A stretch of DNA of 33,577 bases, from positions 1 to 33,577 of the forward strand of contig NZ_VANU01000009.1 in the NCBI RefSeq assembly GCF_005771535.1, written 5' to 3'. The position numbers and the translations under genes are program-made. Each line of letters begins with the position of its first letter. Position 1 is the first letter of the stretch. The notes below the pieces were generated by a model, which was given only the letters and a program-made list of their open reading frames with translations, ran no database searches and was not told the origin of the DNA. The DNA comes from Arcobacter arenosus (lineage in GTDB: Bacteria > Campylobacterota > Campylobacteria > Campylobacterales > Arcobacteraceae). Shown here in pieces: positions 18,889 through 27,285 of the stretch.

Positions 18889-20321
18889 ATAGTTCCTTTT
18901 CCTATCATTGATTGAATATTTTCTAAAATTGAAGTTATAGTTTCCATTGGATTATCTCTATTCATTTTAGAGATTACTTTTTGTTTTATCCCTTCAAAGT
19001 TGATATATGTCCCAGATTTTTCATAGAATGATGCAACTGGGATAGCTATATCAGATTTTGAAATTGTATTAGTTTCATGAGAGAATAAAGAAACAACAGT
19101 TTTACCCTCTAAAAGTTCTAATTTATCATCAAAATATGTATTACCAAAAACTACTACAAGTGAAGCTTCATCAAGATATTTTTTAAATTCATTTTCATCT
19201 TCACTAATCTCTAATTCTTTGTAAGATGCTCTATTTGCACATTTGTCACTTTTTCTTAAATAATCATCACCAAATGTCTCATCAATATATTGTGGAGCAA
19301 ATCCAGAAACATTAGCATTTACTGCTTTAGCAAAGTTTTTAACATTTGTCATCTCTTCATAAGACATATTTGGGTCTAATAAGAATAAAGTACTTTTTTC
19401 ATCGATTAATAGTTTATATGTATTTGTTAAAGTATTACTAAATATAACTTCTTCACCACCAATTTTAGGTGTGTAGAATCTATTTTCAGCTTCTTTCTTA
19501 TATGAAAGTCTTCCTTCATCACACATAAACCACCCGTTAACTTCTCTGTTAACTCTTGGTTTAAATCTAAAGATTTGATCATCTTTATATTTTTCTTTTC
19601 TATGATCTACTCTAATATTACAAGCTCTTGAACAACCATTACAAATTGCGTCAAAAGATTCTAAAAACCAAACTCTTTGTTTAAATCTAAAATCTTGTGA
19701 AGTTAAAGCTCCAACTGGACATAAATCTACAACGTTCATAGCATAAGGGTTATTTAAAGGTCGACCTGGGAAAGTTCCAATAACAGAATGGTCTGCTCTA
19801 CTAATAACACCTAATTCATTGGTCCCTGTAATATCAGAACAGAACCTAACACATCTAGTACAAAGCACGCATCTTTCTTGGTCTAACATAACGTTACTAC
19901 CAAGTTCAACTCTTTTTTTAGCTGTAACTTTTTGATTTACATCAACTCTAGCTTCATAAAAACCAGACTCCATGTAATAATCTTGAAGTTTACACTCTCC
20001 AGCTTGGTCACAAGTTGGACAGTCAATTGGATGGTTAATTAGTTCAAGTTCTAAAATATCACGCCTAACTTTTTCAATATTTTCACCTTGAGTTCTAACT
20101 ACCATTCCTTCCTTTACAGGAGTATCACAGGCAATTTGAGGCCTTTTTTGACCTTCGATTTCAACCATACACATTCTACAGTTTCCATCTTTTCCTAATG
20201 CTTGGTGATAACAAAAGTGAGGAATATGAATATCTCTATCTAAAAGTGAGTCTATTAATAGACTCCCTTTAGCTGCTTCAATATCTTCCCCATTCACCGA
20301 AAATTTTACAAGTTCACTCAT
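18885..20321 (-). CDS. nuoG: NADH-quinone oxidoreductase subunit G, short form
   Basis: 478 residues, compared with about 780-910 in most bacteria. The N-terminal ferredoxin-like part is complete: [2Fe-2S] N1b C37, C48, C51, C65; [4Fe-4S] N5 H97, C101, C104, C110; [4Fe-4S] N4 C151, C154, C157 and C201. A fourth cluster (N7-like) is supported by C227, C230, C234 and C267. After about residue 275 comes only some 200 residues of weakly conserved sequence (a Rossmann-like VVVFGN stretch is visible) in place of the large molybdopterin-oxidoreductase-like domain. The stop overlaps the nuoH ATG by four bases, which argues against a frameshift or sequencing error. It has its own strong ribosome site (AAAGGAG), following gltA by 36 bases. 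Electrons pass through it from NuoF to NuoI/NuoB. Confidence 0.93.
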   Translation of the reverse strand: MSELVKFSVNGEDIEAAKGSLLIDSLLDRDIHIPHFCYHQALGKDGNCRMCMVEIEGQKRPQIACDTPVKEGMVVRTQGENIEKVRRDILELELINHPIDCPTCDQAGECKLQDYYMESGFYEARVDVNQKVTAKKRVELGSNVMLDQERCVLCTRCVRFCSDITGTNELGVISRADHSVIGTFPGRPLNNPYAMNVVDLCPVGALTSQDFRFKQRVWFLESFDAICNGCSRACNIRVDHRKEKYKDDQIFRFKPRVNREVNGWFMCDEGRLSYKKEAENRFYTPKIGGEEVIFSNTLTNTYKLLIDEKSTLFLLDPNMSYEEMTNVKNFAKAVNANVSGFAPQYIDETFGDDYLRKSDKCANRASYKELEISEDENEFKKYLDEASLVVVFGNTYFDDKLELLEGKTVVSLFSHETNTISKSDIAIPVASFYEKSGTYINFEGIKQKVISKMNRDNPMETITSILENIQSMIGKGTI

Positions 20322-20357
20322 AATTGTGTAATCTCCTTTATTCTGACCGCTTTTATT

Positions 20358-21644
20358 TTATTTACCTGTATATAATTGTCTTGGTCTTGCAATTTTAGCT
20401 GTTGGGTCTTGTTTTAATTCAGACCATTGTGCTAACCATCCTGGAATTCTTCCAATAACGAAAATAGGCGTAAACATCTCTACTGGAATTTTAAGAGCAG
20501 TTAAAATTACACCTGAGTAGAAGTCAATATTTGGATATAAACCTCTTTCTTTGAAGTAATCATCACTTAAAGCTGCTTCTTCAACTGCCGATGCAATATC
20601 AAGAAGTTTAGAATCAAGGTTTAGCTCTTCTTTTAATTTATCTTGTAATCTTTTTAATTCTTGAGCTCTTGGGTCTCTATTTTTATAAACTCTGTGTCCA
20701 AATCCCATAAGTCTAAATGGATCATTTTTATCTTTTGCTTTTGCAATATAAGTTGGTACATTTTTAACATCACCAATTAATTGTAATTGATCCATAACTT
20801 TTTCATTTGCTCCACCGTGAGCAGAACCCCAAAGTGCTGCTATACCAGAAGCAATTGCAACATAAGGGTGAGCTTCTGTAGAACCAACATTTCTAACTGT
20901 AGTTGTAGAAGCGTTTTGTTCGTGATCTGCATGTAAAGTTAAAATAGCATCAAGGGCATCAACTTCAACTTGTTTAATCTCTTCATGTAATCCATTTCCA
21001 AGATTTTTTAGTTTACCACCTGGATAAGCTCTTAACATATATAAGAAGTTTTCAGTGAAATATCTATCAATATCTGGATAGATCATTGGAACACCTCTAG
21101 AGTTTCTAAATGCCATAGCTGCAATAGTTGGCATTTTTGCTAAGATTCTTCTTCTCATTATTTTAAACTCTTCTTCATTTTCTAAGTTTAAATGATCTTT
21201 ATATATTGTAGCAAGAGCCATAGTAGCTGCACCCATAGTTGCCATTGGATGTGCATGATCTGGTAATGCATCAAATAATCTTAAAATACCTTCATCTAAA
21301 AATGATCTATGTCTAATCTCTAGGTCAAAATCTTTTGATTCTTGTTCAGTTGGAAGATTTCCTCTAAATAGTAAATAACAAACATCTAGGTATGATCTTT
21401 TACCTGCTAACTCTTCAATTGGGATACCTCTATATCTAAGCTCAGAGTTTTCCCCATCAATAAATGTGATTTTAGAATCACAAGATGCTGTAGATGTGTA
21501 ACCAGGATCATATGTAAACATTCCTGAATCTTTATAAAATGATCTAATATCAACTACATCTGGTCCTCTTGTACCTTTTAAAATATCATACTCAAAAGAT
21601 CTGCCATCTCTATTATCTGTTAACGTAAAAGTATTCTTTCCCAT
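20358..21644 (-). CDS. gltA: Citrate synthase (type II)
   Basis: 428 residues. It condenses oxaloacetate and acetyl-CoA to citrate, the entry step of the TCA cycle. Catalytic residues are H276 (SAHGGAN), H317 (GFGHRVYKN) and D374 (PNIDFYSG), equivalent to E. coli H264, H305 and D362 with a constant offset of 12; H241 in DHEQNAST is the further active-site histidine. The N-terminal beta domain and length match the hexameric, Gram-negative type, which is often inhibited by NADH; I cannot confirm that here. It lies between nuoF (25 bases upstream) and nuoG (36 bases downstream), with its own AAGGAG ribosome site, so it is almost certainly co-transcribed with complex I. The product is secure; the location is unusual. 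Confidence 0.97.
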   Translation of the reverse strand: MGKNTFTLTDNRDGRSFEYDILKGTRGPDVVDIRSFYKDSGMFTYDPGYTSTASCDSKITFIDGENSELRYRGIPIEELAGKRSYLDVCYLLFRGNLPTEQESKDFDLEIRHRSFLDEGILRLFDALPDHAHPMATMGAATMALATIYKDHLNLENEEEFKIMRRRILAKMPTIAAMAFRNSRGVPMIYPDIDRYFTENFLYMLRAYPGGKLKNLGNGLHEEIKQVEVDALDAILTLHADHEQNASTTTVRNVGSTEAHPYVAIASGIAALWGSAHGGANEKVMDQLQLIGDVKNVPTYIAKAKDKNDPFRLMGFGHRVYKNRDPRAQELKRLQDKLKEELNLDSKLLDIASAVEEAALSDDYFKERGLYPNIDFYSGVILTALKIPVEMFTPIFVIGRIPGWLAQWSELKQDPTAKIARPRQLYTGK

Positions 21645-21669
21645 ATTATCTCCTTAATTTTTACTTTTT

Positions 21670-22929
21670 TTATTTATTAAAATATTCAGTGAATTCATTT
21701 CTATACTTAACAACTATACTTTTTATAATATCTTTTACTGCTGGTGCAAATACACAAATAGTTTTACCATTCATTGTTTCACAAACATCAAGTATAGTTT
21801 CAATATCTTTTTCCGAACCATTACCCTCTAGAATTTTTTTGATAGTTTTATCAATCCAACCAGTTCCTTCTCTACAAGGTGTACATTGTCCACAAGATTC
21901 ATGGTGATAAAATTCTATTAAGTTTTTCGCAACATCAACCATTGATGTTCCTTCTGGAATAATCATCATTCCTCCAGTACCCAATGTTGAACCAATATCC
22001 CACATAGATTCATAATCTAAATAAGCTTTTTCAACCTCTTCGGCAGTTAAAATTGGACAAGATGCTCCACCAGGGATAACAGCTTTTAATTTAAGGCCAT
22101 CTTTCATACCTCCACCAATTTCATTAATAACATCAATCATTTTTTCACCATATTGAAGTTCATAAACTCCAGGGTTATTAACTGGTCCACTCATTGCAAA
22201 AAGCATAGTTCCAGGAGCTTTTTCTGTTCCCCATTTAGTATATGATTCATATCCATTTAATACAATATTTGGTACTGATGAGATTGTTTCAACATTATTA
22301 ACTGTTGCAGGCATTCCATAAAACCACTCACACTCTTTTCCATGTGGCTTAAGTCTAGGGTGTCCTCTTTTACCTTCAATTGATTCAATTAAAGCAGATT
22401 TTTCACCACAAATATATGCTCCTCCACCTCTATGAACAGTAATATCAACTCTGAAGTCGTACTTATTCATAACTTTATCACCAATAATTCCTGCTTCGTA
22501 AGCTTCATCAATTGCTGCATTTAATCTATCAATGAACCATTTATATTCACCTCTAATATAAATATACGCATCATTTGCTTGCATAGCCCAACAAGAAACT
22601 ATAATACCTTCAATAAGTAAGTGTGGATCGTATTGGAAAATTTGTCTATCTTTAAAAGTACCTGGTTCTGATTCATCACCATTAACGATTAGATATCTTG
22701 GTCTTTCATCAACAGGTGGCATTAATTTCCATTTTGGTCCACAAGCGGCACCACCACCACCTTTTCCTCTAAGACCTGATTTACAAACCTCTTCAGTTAT
22801 ATCTTCAGGTTTCATTGAAAATGCTTTTTCTACAGATTCATATCTTCCATTTTTTAAAGCAACTTCTAATTTATGAGAATCTGGAATGTCAAAGTTTTTG
22901 CTTACAATTTTTACTAACTCTACAGCCAT
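21670..22929 (-). CDS. nuoF: NADH-quinone oxidoreductase subunit F (NADH- and FMN-binding)
   Basis: 419 residues. It binds NADH, FMN and the [4Fe-4S] cluster N3. The FMN/NADH glycine motif is GLRGKGGGGAACGPKW (52-67); most family members read GLRGRGGAGFxTGxKW, so the Gly-Phe of the usual AGF is GA here, a noticeable change near the flavin. The next motif NGDESEPGTFKDR (83-95) is standard. N3 ligands are in SCGQCTPCREGTGW near residue 345 and the cysteine of KTICVFAPAV near 398. TAATG links it to nuoE by a one-base overlap. It shows this complex I can take NADH directly, unlike the versions of Campylobacter and Helicobacter, which lack NuoE and NuoF. Confidence 0.96.
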   Translation of the reverse strand: MAVELVKIVSKNFDIPDSHKLEVALKNGRYESVEKAFSMKPEDITEEVCKSGLRGKGGGGAACGPKWKLMPPVDERPRYLIVNGDESEPGTFKDRQIFQYDPHLLIEGIIVSCWAMQANDAYIYIRGEYKWFIDRLNAAIDEAYEAGIIGDKVMNKYDFRVDITVHRGGGAYICGEKSALIESIEGKRGHPRLKPHGKECEWFYGMPATVNNVETISSVPNIVLNGYESYTKWGTEKAPGTMLFAMSGPVNNPGVYELQYGEKMIDVINEIGGGMKDGLKLKAVIPGGASCPILTAEEVEKAYLDYESMWDIGSTLGTGGMMIIPEGTSMVDVAKNLIEFYHHESCGQCTPCREGTGWIDKTIKKILEGNGSEKDIETILDVCETMNGKTICVFAPAVKDIIKSIVVKYRNEFTEYFNK

Positions 22930-23405
22930 TACTTACACCCCTCTATAATAGTTTTTAATTTATCAATAGTTAAATTCTCATGATATTCATTATTTAATGC
23001 AATCATAGGAGCTCCACCACAAGCACCTTGACATTCAACTTCACTTAAATGGAATTTTCCATCTTCGCTAGTTTGCCCAGGTTCAATCCCTAAAGTATCT
23101 TTAATGAATTTTTTAAGCTCAGGTGCTCCCATTAACATACAAGATAAAGTTTTACATAATTCTATGTGGTATGTACCAATTGGTTTTAAATTGAACATTG
23201 TATAAAATGTTGCAAATTCATAAACTTCAATTGGAGTTTTCCCTAATTTATCAGCAACAAAAATCATAGCTTCAGGAGATACCCAACCCTCTTGCTCTTG
23301 TACTAACCATAGTGCTGGAAGCATCATTGCATCGATTTTTGGATATTTTGCTGCAATTCTTGCAAACTCTTTTTCGTTTTCTTCAGTATATTTAAATTTA
23401 CTCAT
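22929..23405 (-). CDS. nuoE: NADH-quinone oxidoreductase subunit E
   Basis: 158 residues, thioredoxin-like [2Fe-2S] (N1a) subunit of the NADH-oxidising module. The ligands are C84, C89, C125 and C129 (CxxxxC and CxxxC), in the contexts CKTLSC and CQGACGGAP. The N-terminal helical part contains the usual LPALWLVQEQEGWV pattern. It is coupled by one-base overlaps to nuoCD upstream and nuoF downstream. The length is normal (E. coli 166). Confidence 0.96.
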   Translation of the reverse strand: MSKFKYTEENEKEFARIAAKYPKIDAMMLPALWLVQEQEGWVSPEAMIFVADKLGKTPIEVYEFATFYTMFNLKPIGTYHIELCKTLSCMLMGAPELKKFIKDTLGIEPGQTSEDGKFHLSEVECQGACGGAPMIALNNEYHENLTIDKLKTIIEGCK

Positions 23406-25039
23406 TATCTATCAAACTCCCCAGCAATAAAGTTCATACTTGCCATTGTAACAACAGCATCTGCTAACATATTACCTTCAACAATTCTTGCATATCCACC
23501 TAATGCATAATAACATGGTGGTCTACACTTAATTTTGTAAGGTGTTCCTGAACCATCACTCACAGTATAAAAACCTAATTCTCCATTAGCACCTTCAGTT
23601 GCTCCATAATATTCACCTTTAGGAACTTTAATCCCTTCAAAAGTAAGTTTAAATTGATTCATTAATCCTTCAATATTTCCATATACATCTTTTTTAGATG
23701 GTAAGAAAATACCAGGTGCATCAACATTTATTGGACCATCTGGAAGCTCTTTCATAGCTTGTCTAATGATTTTCATTGATTCTCTCATCTCTTCAAATCT
23801 ACACATGATTCTGTCATAAACATCACCATGAGAACCAACTACAACATCAAAGTCAAAGTTTTCATATCCATAATATGGAGTATCTTTTCTTAAGTCAAAA
23901 GGAACTCCAGCTGCTCTTAAGTTAGGACCTGTAATACCAGCATCTAATGCAAATTTTGCATCTATTACACCAACATCTTGAGTTCTATCTTGGAAAATTT
24001 TATTGTGTGCAACTAAAGATAAAGAATCATCAATTGCTTTTTCTACATCTTTTAATACATCTTCTAAATCTTCAGCAAAACCTTCATATAAATCAAACTC
24101 TAAACCACCAATTCTAGTGTAAGAGTTAGTTAATCTAGCTCCTGTAAGTTTTGAAAATAAATCATAAGCTTTATCACGTGGAGCAAAGATATACCAGAAG
24201 TTTGTTAAACCACCTAAGTCAACCATATTTGCTGCATTACATACAATATGGTCTGTTAGTCTACTTAACTCACCAATAATGATTCTAATCATTTTAGCTC
24301 TAGGAGTAATATCAATACCTAACATATCTTCGATAGCTTTTGCATAACCAATATTATTTAACATTGCTGAACAGTAGTTAAGTCTATCTGTATATGGAAT
24401 TACTTGTGAATAGTTGTGAGTTTCACAAGCTTTTTCAAAACCTCTATGTAAGTAACCAATTTCAGTTACACACGCAGTAATTGTTTCACCTTCCATTGCA
24501 ACAAAGTTTCTAATTGTACCGTGAGAAGCAGGGTGAGATGGACCAATATTTAACATCATAAGTTCTTCTAAATCAGATTCAGAATAACCTTTTCTTTTTA
24601 ATAAAGGAACCATTTCATCCATTAAATCTTCAGTTTCTGTACAAATTTGTCCCTTTGTAACAGGGTAATCTTTTCTTAATGGATGTCCAACAAATTGGTG
24701 GTGATTTAACACTCTTTTTAAATTTGGATGACCTTTAAATCTAATTCCATATTGGTCAAAAGTTTCTCTTTCTGCCCAATCTGCAGCATAATAAAGATCT
24801 GTAATAGAATCTATTTCTAATGTTGTATCATTTACATAAGTTTTTAAAGTTAAATGTTTTTTAAAATCACTTGTTCTTAAGATATAAATTACACCAAATC
24901 TTGATGGAGTAACATCAGGATATTGTAAGTAATCTACTGCTGTGATATCTAGAAGAATTGTATAGTCTTGTTCCTCTTTAAGAGATTTAATCGTTGCTTT
25001 TAAATCTATTGAATTTACAATCATATCTGGTTTAAGCAT
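23405..25039 (-). CDS. nuoCD: NADH-quinone oxidoreductase subunits C and D, fused
   Basis: 544 residues. The NuoC domain spans about 1-150 (signatures YYAADWAERETFDQYGI and HPLRKDYP), then a short linker (KGYSESDLEELM), then the NuoD domain. NuoD begins at MLNIGPSHPASHGTIRNF, whose histidine lines the quinone pocket; DRLNYCS carries the matching tyrosine, and HRGFEKACE and the C-terminal ADAVVTMASMNFIAGEFDR are typical. Such fusion is known from E. coli; Helicobacter and Campylobacter have separate genes as far as I recall. The gene overlaps nuoB by eight bases. NuoD forms most of the quinone-binding site with NuoB. Confidence 0.95.
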   Translation of the reverse strand: MLKPDMIVNSIDLKATIKSLKEEQDYTILLDITAVDYLQYPDVTPSRFGVIYILRTSDFKKHLTLKTYVNDTTLEIDSITDLYYAADWAERETFDQYGIRFKGHPNLKRVLNHHQFVGHPLRKDYPVTKGQICTETEDLMDEMVPLLKRKGYSESDLEELMMLNIGPSHPASHGTIRNFVAMEGETITACVTEIGYLHRGFEKACETHNYSQVIPYTDRLNYCSAMLNNIGYAKAIEDMLGIDITPRAKMIRIIIGELSRLTDHIVCNAANMVDLGGLTNFWYIFAPRDKAYDLFSKLTGARLTNSYTRIGGLEFDLYEGFAEDLEDVLKDVEKAIDDSLSLVAHNKIFQDRTQDVGVIDAKFALDAGITGPNLRAAGVPFDLRKDTPYYGYENFDFDVVVGSHGDVYDRIMCRFEEMRESMKIIRQAMKELPDGPINVDAPGIFLPSKKDVYGNIEGLMNQFKLTFEGIKVPKGEYYGATEGANGELGFYTVSDGSGTPYKIKCRPPCYYALGGYARIVEGNMLADAVVTMASMNFIAGEFDR

Positions 25040-25547
25040 CTAAAATCCCTTTGAAATTTTTCTCTCTATCTTTGATAATTGACTCATCATAAGATCTTTC
25101 TTGAATTCGCATAATTGCATCTAATACAGCCTCTGGTCTTGGAGGACATCCTGCAACATACTCATCAACAGGTATTACTTCATCAATACCTTGTAAAGTT
25201 GTGTAGTTATCATAAAAACCACCTGAGCAAGCACAGGCACCCATAGAGATAACCCACTTTGGCTCACACATTTGATCCCAGATTTTTTTTAATACAGGAG
25301 CTTGTTTATAAGTAATTGTTCCTGCAACAATTAGTAAGTCTGCTTGTCTTGGTGAGAATCTTACAACTTCTGCACCAAATCTTGATACATCATATTTTGC
25401 AGCTGCAACTGACATAAATTCAATACCACAACATGCAGTACCAAATGCCATTGGCCACATTGAATATGATCTTGCCCAGTTAATAGCTTCGTCAAGTTTT
25501 GTGGTGATTATTGAATCACCTAAGTTTGCTTCTGCTCCTAATCCCAT
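25032..25547 (-). CDS. nuoB: NADH-quinone oxidoreductase subunit B (cluster N2)
   Basis: 171 residues. It carries the terminal [4Fe-4S] cluster N2 next to quinone. The ligands are the tandem cysteines C39-C40 (GTACCGIEFM), C105 (MGACACSGG) and C134 (VAGCPPRPE). An extra cysteine, C107, lies next to the third ligand. RFSPRQADLLIVAGT is the family signature. Length is normal. Overlaps nuoA by ten bases and nuoCD by eight. Confidence 0.96.
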   Translation of the reverse strand: MGLGAEANLGDSIITTKLDEAINWARSYSMWPMAFGTACCGIEFMSVAAAKYDVSRFGAEVVRFSPRQADLLIVAGTITYKQAPVLKKIWDQMCEPKWVISMGACACSGGFYDNYTTLQGIDEVIPVDEYVAGCPPRPEAVLDAIMRIQERSYDESIIKDREKNFKGILDA

Positions 25548-25900
25548 GATAATGCCTTTTTCTTATACATATATATTAATCCTGCAAATAGTAATCCAAT
25601 GAAGATAAACATTTTAATAATTCCTGCATAACCAAGATCTAAAATGTTTACAGCCCAAGGAAACATAAATATGATTTCTACATCAAAAAGTAAAAAACCA
25701 ATAGCAACAAGATAAAACTTAATTGAGAACCTGATGTTTGTGCCTCCAACAGGGTTACTGATACCACTTTCGTAAACAGTATTTTTTAGTTTGTCATCTT
25801 TTTTATTTGGTCCAAGAAATTTAGTTAAAAAGAATACTCCAATTAAAACTAAACCTATTGTAACAAATATTATAGATGAAAGAATTAGATGTGTTGACAT
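25538..25900 (-). CDS. nuoA: NADH-quinone oxidoreductase subunit A
   Basis: 120 residues, three membrane helices, first gene of the nuo operon. The conserved loop reads YESGISNPVGGTNIRFSIKF, and the second helix contains FLLFDVEIIFMFPWAV with the buried Asp-Glu pair. The length matches the family. Together with NuoH and NuoJ/K it forms the link between the quinone chamber and the membrane arm. Confidence 0.96.
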   Translation of the reverse strand: MSTHLILSSIIFVTIGLVLIGVFFLTKFLGPNKKDDKLKNTVYESGISNPVGGTNIRFSIKFYLVAIGFLLFDVEIIFMFPWAVNILDLGYAGIIKMFIFIGLLFAGLIYMYKKKALSWD

Positions 25901-25932
25901 AAATCTATCCCATATTTTGATTTGTTTAGAGA

Positions 25933-25975
25933 ATTGTACTATAAAAAGTATAACTATCTGGTCATATGTGATAAA
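25933..25975 (-). promoter_or_regulatory. Candidate promoter region of the nuo-gltA operon
   Basis: Two possible -10 boxes are seen on the minus strand: TATACT (25947-25952) and TACAAT (25933-25938). The first has TTTATC 17 bases upstream as a poor -35 box. Predicted leaders are about 40 and 26 bases. The 131-base gap between nuoA and the aminotransferase gene shows no clear terminator. Which box is used cannot be decided from sequence. Confidence 0.35.
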
Positions 25976-26031
25976 TACCTTAAACTTTATTTGTTAATTG
26001 AGAAGAATTGTAATACTGTTAAAAAAAATCA

Positions 26032-27201
26032 CTAAAAATATGTAACAATTTTACCCAATGCCTTTTCTAAATTTGCTTTTGTAGTTGCACAGTTCAGCCT
26101 AAAATAGCCCTTTCCTTCGATACCAAAGCTAGTTCCATCATTGAGTGCAACTTTTGCTTCTTTAAGTAGCTTTTGTTTTACTTGTTCGTGATTATTAGAA
26201 ATTTTTTTAAAGTTTAACCAAAGTAAATATGTAGCTTCTGGTTCAAAAAAACTTATTTTTGAATCCTGACTAATTAAGTAGTCTTTAGTAAAAGTTATAT
26301 TACTTTTTAGATATATTAATAATTCTTCTAGCCACTCTTCACCATGAGTATATGCTGCTTGTAAAGCCGTAAAACCAAAAACATTAATCGATGATATCTC
26401 CCTTTTTTGGGCCTCTTTTTCAAAATTTTTTAATAATTGTTCATTTTCAGAAATAGCATATGCACAATTTAGTCCAGCTATGTTAAAAGTTTTTCCAGGG
26501 GAGTTTAATGTTAGTGTAATTTTAGAAATTTCTTCTGAAATTGATGCCATTGGAGTAAATTTTTTAAATACTAAATCGGCATGAATCTCATCACTTATTA
26601 TAATTAAATTGTTTTCTATACAAATTTGCCCTAAAGCTTTTAATTCTTCTTTATCCCAAACTCTACCAACAGGGTTATGGGGAGAGCATAATACCATTAA
26701 TTTTGTTTTTGGTGTGATTTTTGATTTTAAATCTTCAAAATCCATTGTGTAGTAACCATCTTTTTCTTTTAAAGAGTTTTTTATAAGTTTTCTTCCATTA
26801 GCTTTTATACTTTTAAATAGAGGAAAATAAACTGGAGTTTGAACAATAATCTCATCTTCAACATTTGTAAAGGCTTCAATTGCTGCACTATAGGCGGGTA
26901 CAACACCATTTACAAACTTAATCCATGAAGTTTCAATCTCCCAATTATGTCTTTTTTTCATCCACTCTTTTACAAGATTATAAGTATCTTTTGAGGGTTT
27001 AGCATAACCATAAACTCCATGTTTTGCTCTATTTATAATTGCATTATTTATTACATCAGGGGTTTTAAAATCCATATCTGCTACCCACAGTGGTTGTAGA
27101 TCTTTTTCATTAAAATAAAATTCTAGTGCATCATACTTTGCACAATCAGTATTTTCTCTATCAATCACTTCATCAAAATTGTATTTAATTTTATTAAGCA
27201 T
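26032..27201 (-). CDS. MalY/PatB-family PLP enzyme (probable cystathionine beta-lyase / C-S lyase)
   Basis: 389 residues, fold-type I aminotransferase-like. The N-terminal signature LWVADMDFKTPDV is characteristic of the MalY/PatB group. The PLP-binding lysine is K237 in SPGKTFNIAGLN; PHNPVGR holds the PLP-ring asparagine (N176), and SDEIHADL the Asp that pairs with the pyridine nitrogen (D204). The arginine in FRLNCA near the C-terminus binds the substrate carboxylate. Members cleave C-S bonds of cystathionine or cysteine conjugates, or act as aminotransferases; the exact substrate is not determined by sequence. Likely a role in methionine synthesis or sulfur turnover. ATG at 27201, with GAGG about eight bases upstream. 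It is divergent from the UbiD-type gene and follows no other gene, so it is probably monocistronic. Confidence 0.88.
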   Translation of the reverse strand: MLNKIKYNFDEVIDRENTDCAKYDALEFYFNEKDLQPLWVADMDFKTPDVINNAIINRAKHGVYGYAKPSKDTYNLVKEWMKKRHNWEIETSWIKFVNGVVPAYSAAIEAFTNVEDEIIVQTPVYFPLFKSIKANGRKLIKNSLKEKDGYYTMDFEDLKSKITPKTKLMVLCSPHNPVGRVWDKEELKALGQICIENNLIIISDEIHADLVFKKFTPMASISEEISKITLTLNSPGKTFNIAGLNCAYAISENEQLLKNFEKEAQKREISSINVFGFTALQAAYTHGEEWLEELLIYLKSNITFTKDYLISQDSKISFFEPEATYLLWLNFKKISNNHEQVKQKLLKEAKVALNDGTSFGIEGKGYFRLNCATTKANLEKALGKIVTYF

Positions 27202-27241
27202 ACTTAAAACCTCTACTATAAACTATTTTTTATTGATAAAA

Positions 27242-27250
27242 TGATATAAG
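27242..27250 (+). promoter_or_regulatory. Candidate extended -10 promoter for the UbiD-type gene
   Basis: TGATATAAG fits an extended -10 box (TGnTATAAT with one change) and lies about 35 bases before the ATG at 27286, which has GAGG as ribosome site. The divergent gap is only 84 bases, so the promoter of the aminotransferase must overlap it. I see no clear box for that direction. Confidence 0.4.
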
Positions 27251-27285
27251 ATTTTGACTAATTATTAGATTACCTAGAGGATATA

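Noticed and set aside
18885-20321. nuoG as a frameshifted or broken gene
   Set aside because: The frame is open and its stop overlaps the nuoH ATG by four bases, as in the other junctions, so the short form looks native.
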